NCBI GenBank assembly: GCA_035700025.1
Contig: DASSOY010000073.1
Coordinates: forward strand, 1-44,742
Origin: Bacillales bacterium
Lineage (GTDB): Bacteria; Bacillota; Bacilli; Bacillales; DASSOY01
Direction: 5' to 3'
Length of the DNA stretch: 44,742 nucleotides
Made by a program: the position numbers and the translations under genes. Under the pieces are notes generated by a model, which had not been told where the DNA came from, did no database searches, and worked only from the letters and a program-made list of their open reading frames with translations. Shown one piece after another: positions 44,367 to 44,742 of this stretch; within the stretch, counting starts at the first letter, position 1, and the number at the start of each line of letters is the position of its first letter.

Positions 44367-44742
44367 TTATTGCTTCACTCTCGGTTTCGCCGGATGGCAG
44401 TCCGGCCGATTCAATTCCGTAACTTCAGCGAGCTTCGTTAAGTAATAGCATTCTTCTCGATACATATGATCAGCCATTAGCGGTGTGAACGTTGATAAAA
44501 CGGTTTTGTGCATCTCCATTTCTTCCATTTCCTGCAAGAACTCTTGAAAAATCGCCATTTCCAATTTCACTTCTCGGTTGAAGCGGGAAAGCGCGGGAAA
44601 ACGTTGCAAATTCGCCCGCAGGAAACCGGCCATCTCGACGGCTTTCAAATAAAAATGCTCGAAGTCTTTCGTAAATTGGCGGCTTTTGCTTCGCAGATTA
44701 TATTCGGTCATTTCCAGCTCTTTTTCTATTGTTCCCGCATGA
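44367..44742 (-). CDS. DUF2935-like protein, C-terminal part (5' end outside window)
   Basis: The minus-strand frame is open to the window edge (HAGTIEKELEMTEYNLRS...), so the ATG at 44711 is probably internal. The sequence is helical, with MADHMYREECYYLTKL near the end, which resembles the metal-binding helix pattern of DUF2935 proteins of Bacillales. No function is known to me. It converges with rqcH. Confidence 0.65.
   Translation of the reverse strand, partial: HAGTIEKELEMTEYNLRSKSRQFTKDFEHFYLKAVEMAGFLRANLQRFPALSRFNREVKLEMAIFQEFLQEMEEMEMHKTVLSTFTPLMADHMYREECYYLTKLAEVTELNRPDCHPAKPRVKQ

Noticed and set aside
1..44742. CRISPR arrays, insertion sequences, tRNA or rRNA genes
   Set aside because: No repeat-spacer pattern, transposase motif, terminal inverted repeats or tRNA/rRNA signatures were noticed on either strand.

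Overview
The window is a chromosomal segment from an endospore-forming member of the Bacillales (Bacillota) with moderately high GC. It is almost entirely the conserved ylq-ylo block known from Bacillus subtilis. Nearly all genes lie on the minus strand, so the biological order runs from high to low coordinates. Spore formation is indicated by spoVM (26 codons) and by a small ORF carrying the alpha/beta-type SASP cleavage motif. RemA, FapR, FakA, RqcH, PrkC/PrpC and the RbgA/YlqF gene order are also typical of the group. The species cannot be named from the sequence alone.

Layout from the right end. At the edge is a partial DUF2935-like gene. Next is the ribosome quality-control factor rqcH (plus strand), divergent from a calcium-pump-type P-type ATPase (yloB). 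A promoter then precedes the run yloC-remA-gmk-rpoZ. After a terminator come coaBC-priA-fmt-rsmB-prpC-prkC-rsgA-rpe, nearly all overlapping or a few bases apart: coenzyme A synthesis, replication restart, initiator tRNA formylation, 16S rRNA methylation, Ser/Thr signalling and ribosome assembly. The def and rlmN genes usually found inside this run in B. subtilis are not here.

A TPP riboswitch with terminator follows and controls thiT-thiN (thiamine uptake, then pyrophosphorylation). Then come spoVM, the plus-strand rpmB, and the run yloU-fakA-sdaAB-sdaAA-recG. A promoter with a FapR operator drives fapR-plsX-fabD-fabG-acpP, the fatty-acid and phospholipid regulon. rnc and smc-ftsY are separated by a plus-strand DUF1128 gene with its own promoter and a GC-rich hairpin.

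The left part carries translation and secretion genes: ylxM-ffh-rpsP-khpA-(ylqD)-rimM-trmD-rplS-lepB-rbgA-rnhB. These are followed by ylqG-ylqH, which look like the FliK and FlhB C-terminal domains found outside a flagellar operon. Then come the SASP-like ORF, a small membrane protein behind an ECF-sigma-like promoter, and the truncated end of an unidentified plus-strand gene.

The most notable departures from a routine housekeeping block are: a frameshift in ylqD; two very short sporulation-type genes; the ylqG-ylqH-SASP cluster; the ECF-type promoter before an orphan membrane protein; the insertion of thiT under a TPP riboswitch; and the DUF1128 insertion between rnc and smc. No mobile element, CRISPR array, rRNA or tRNA was seen.
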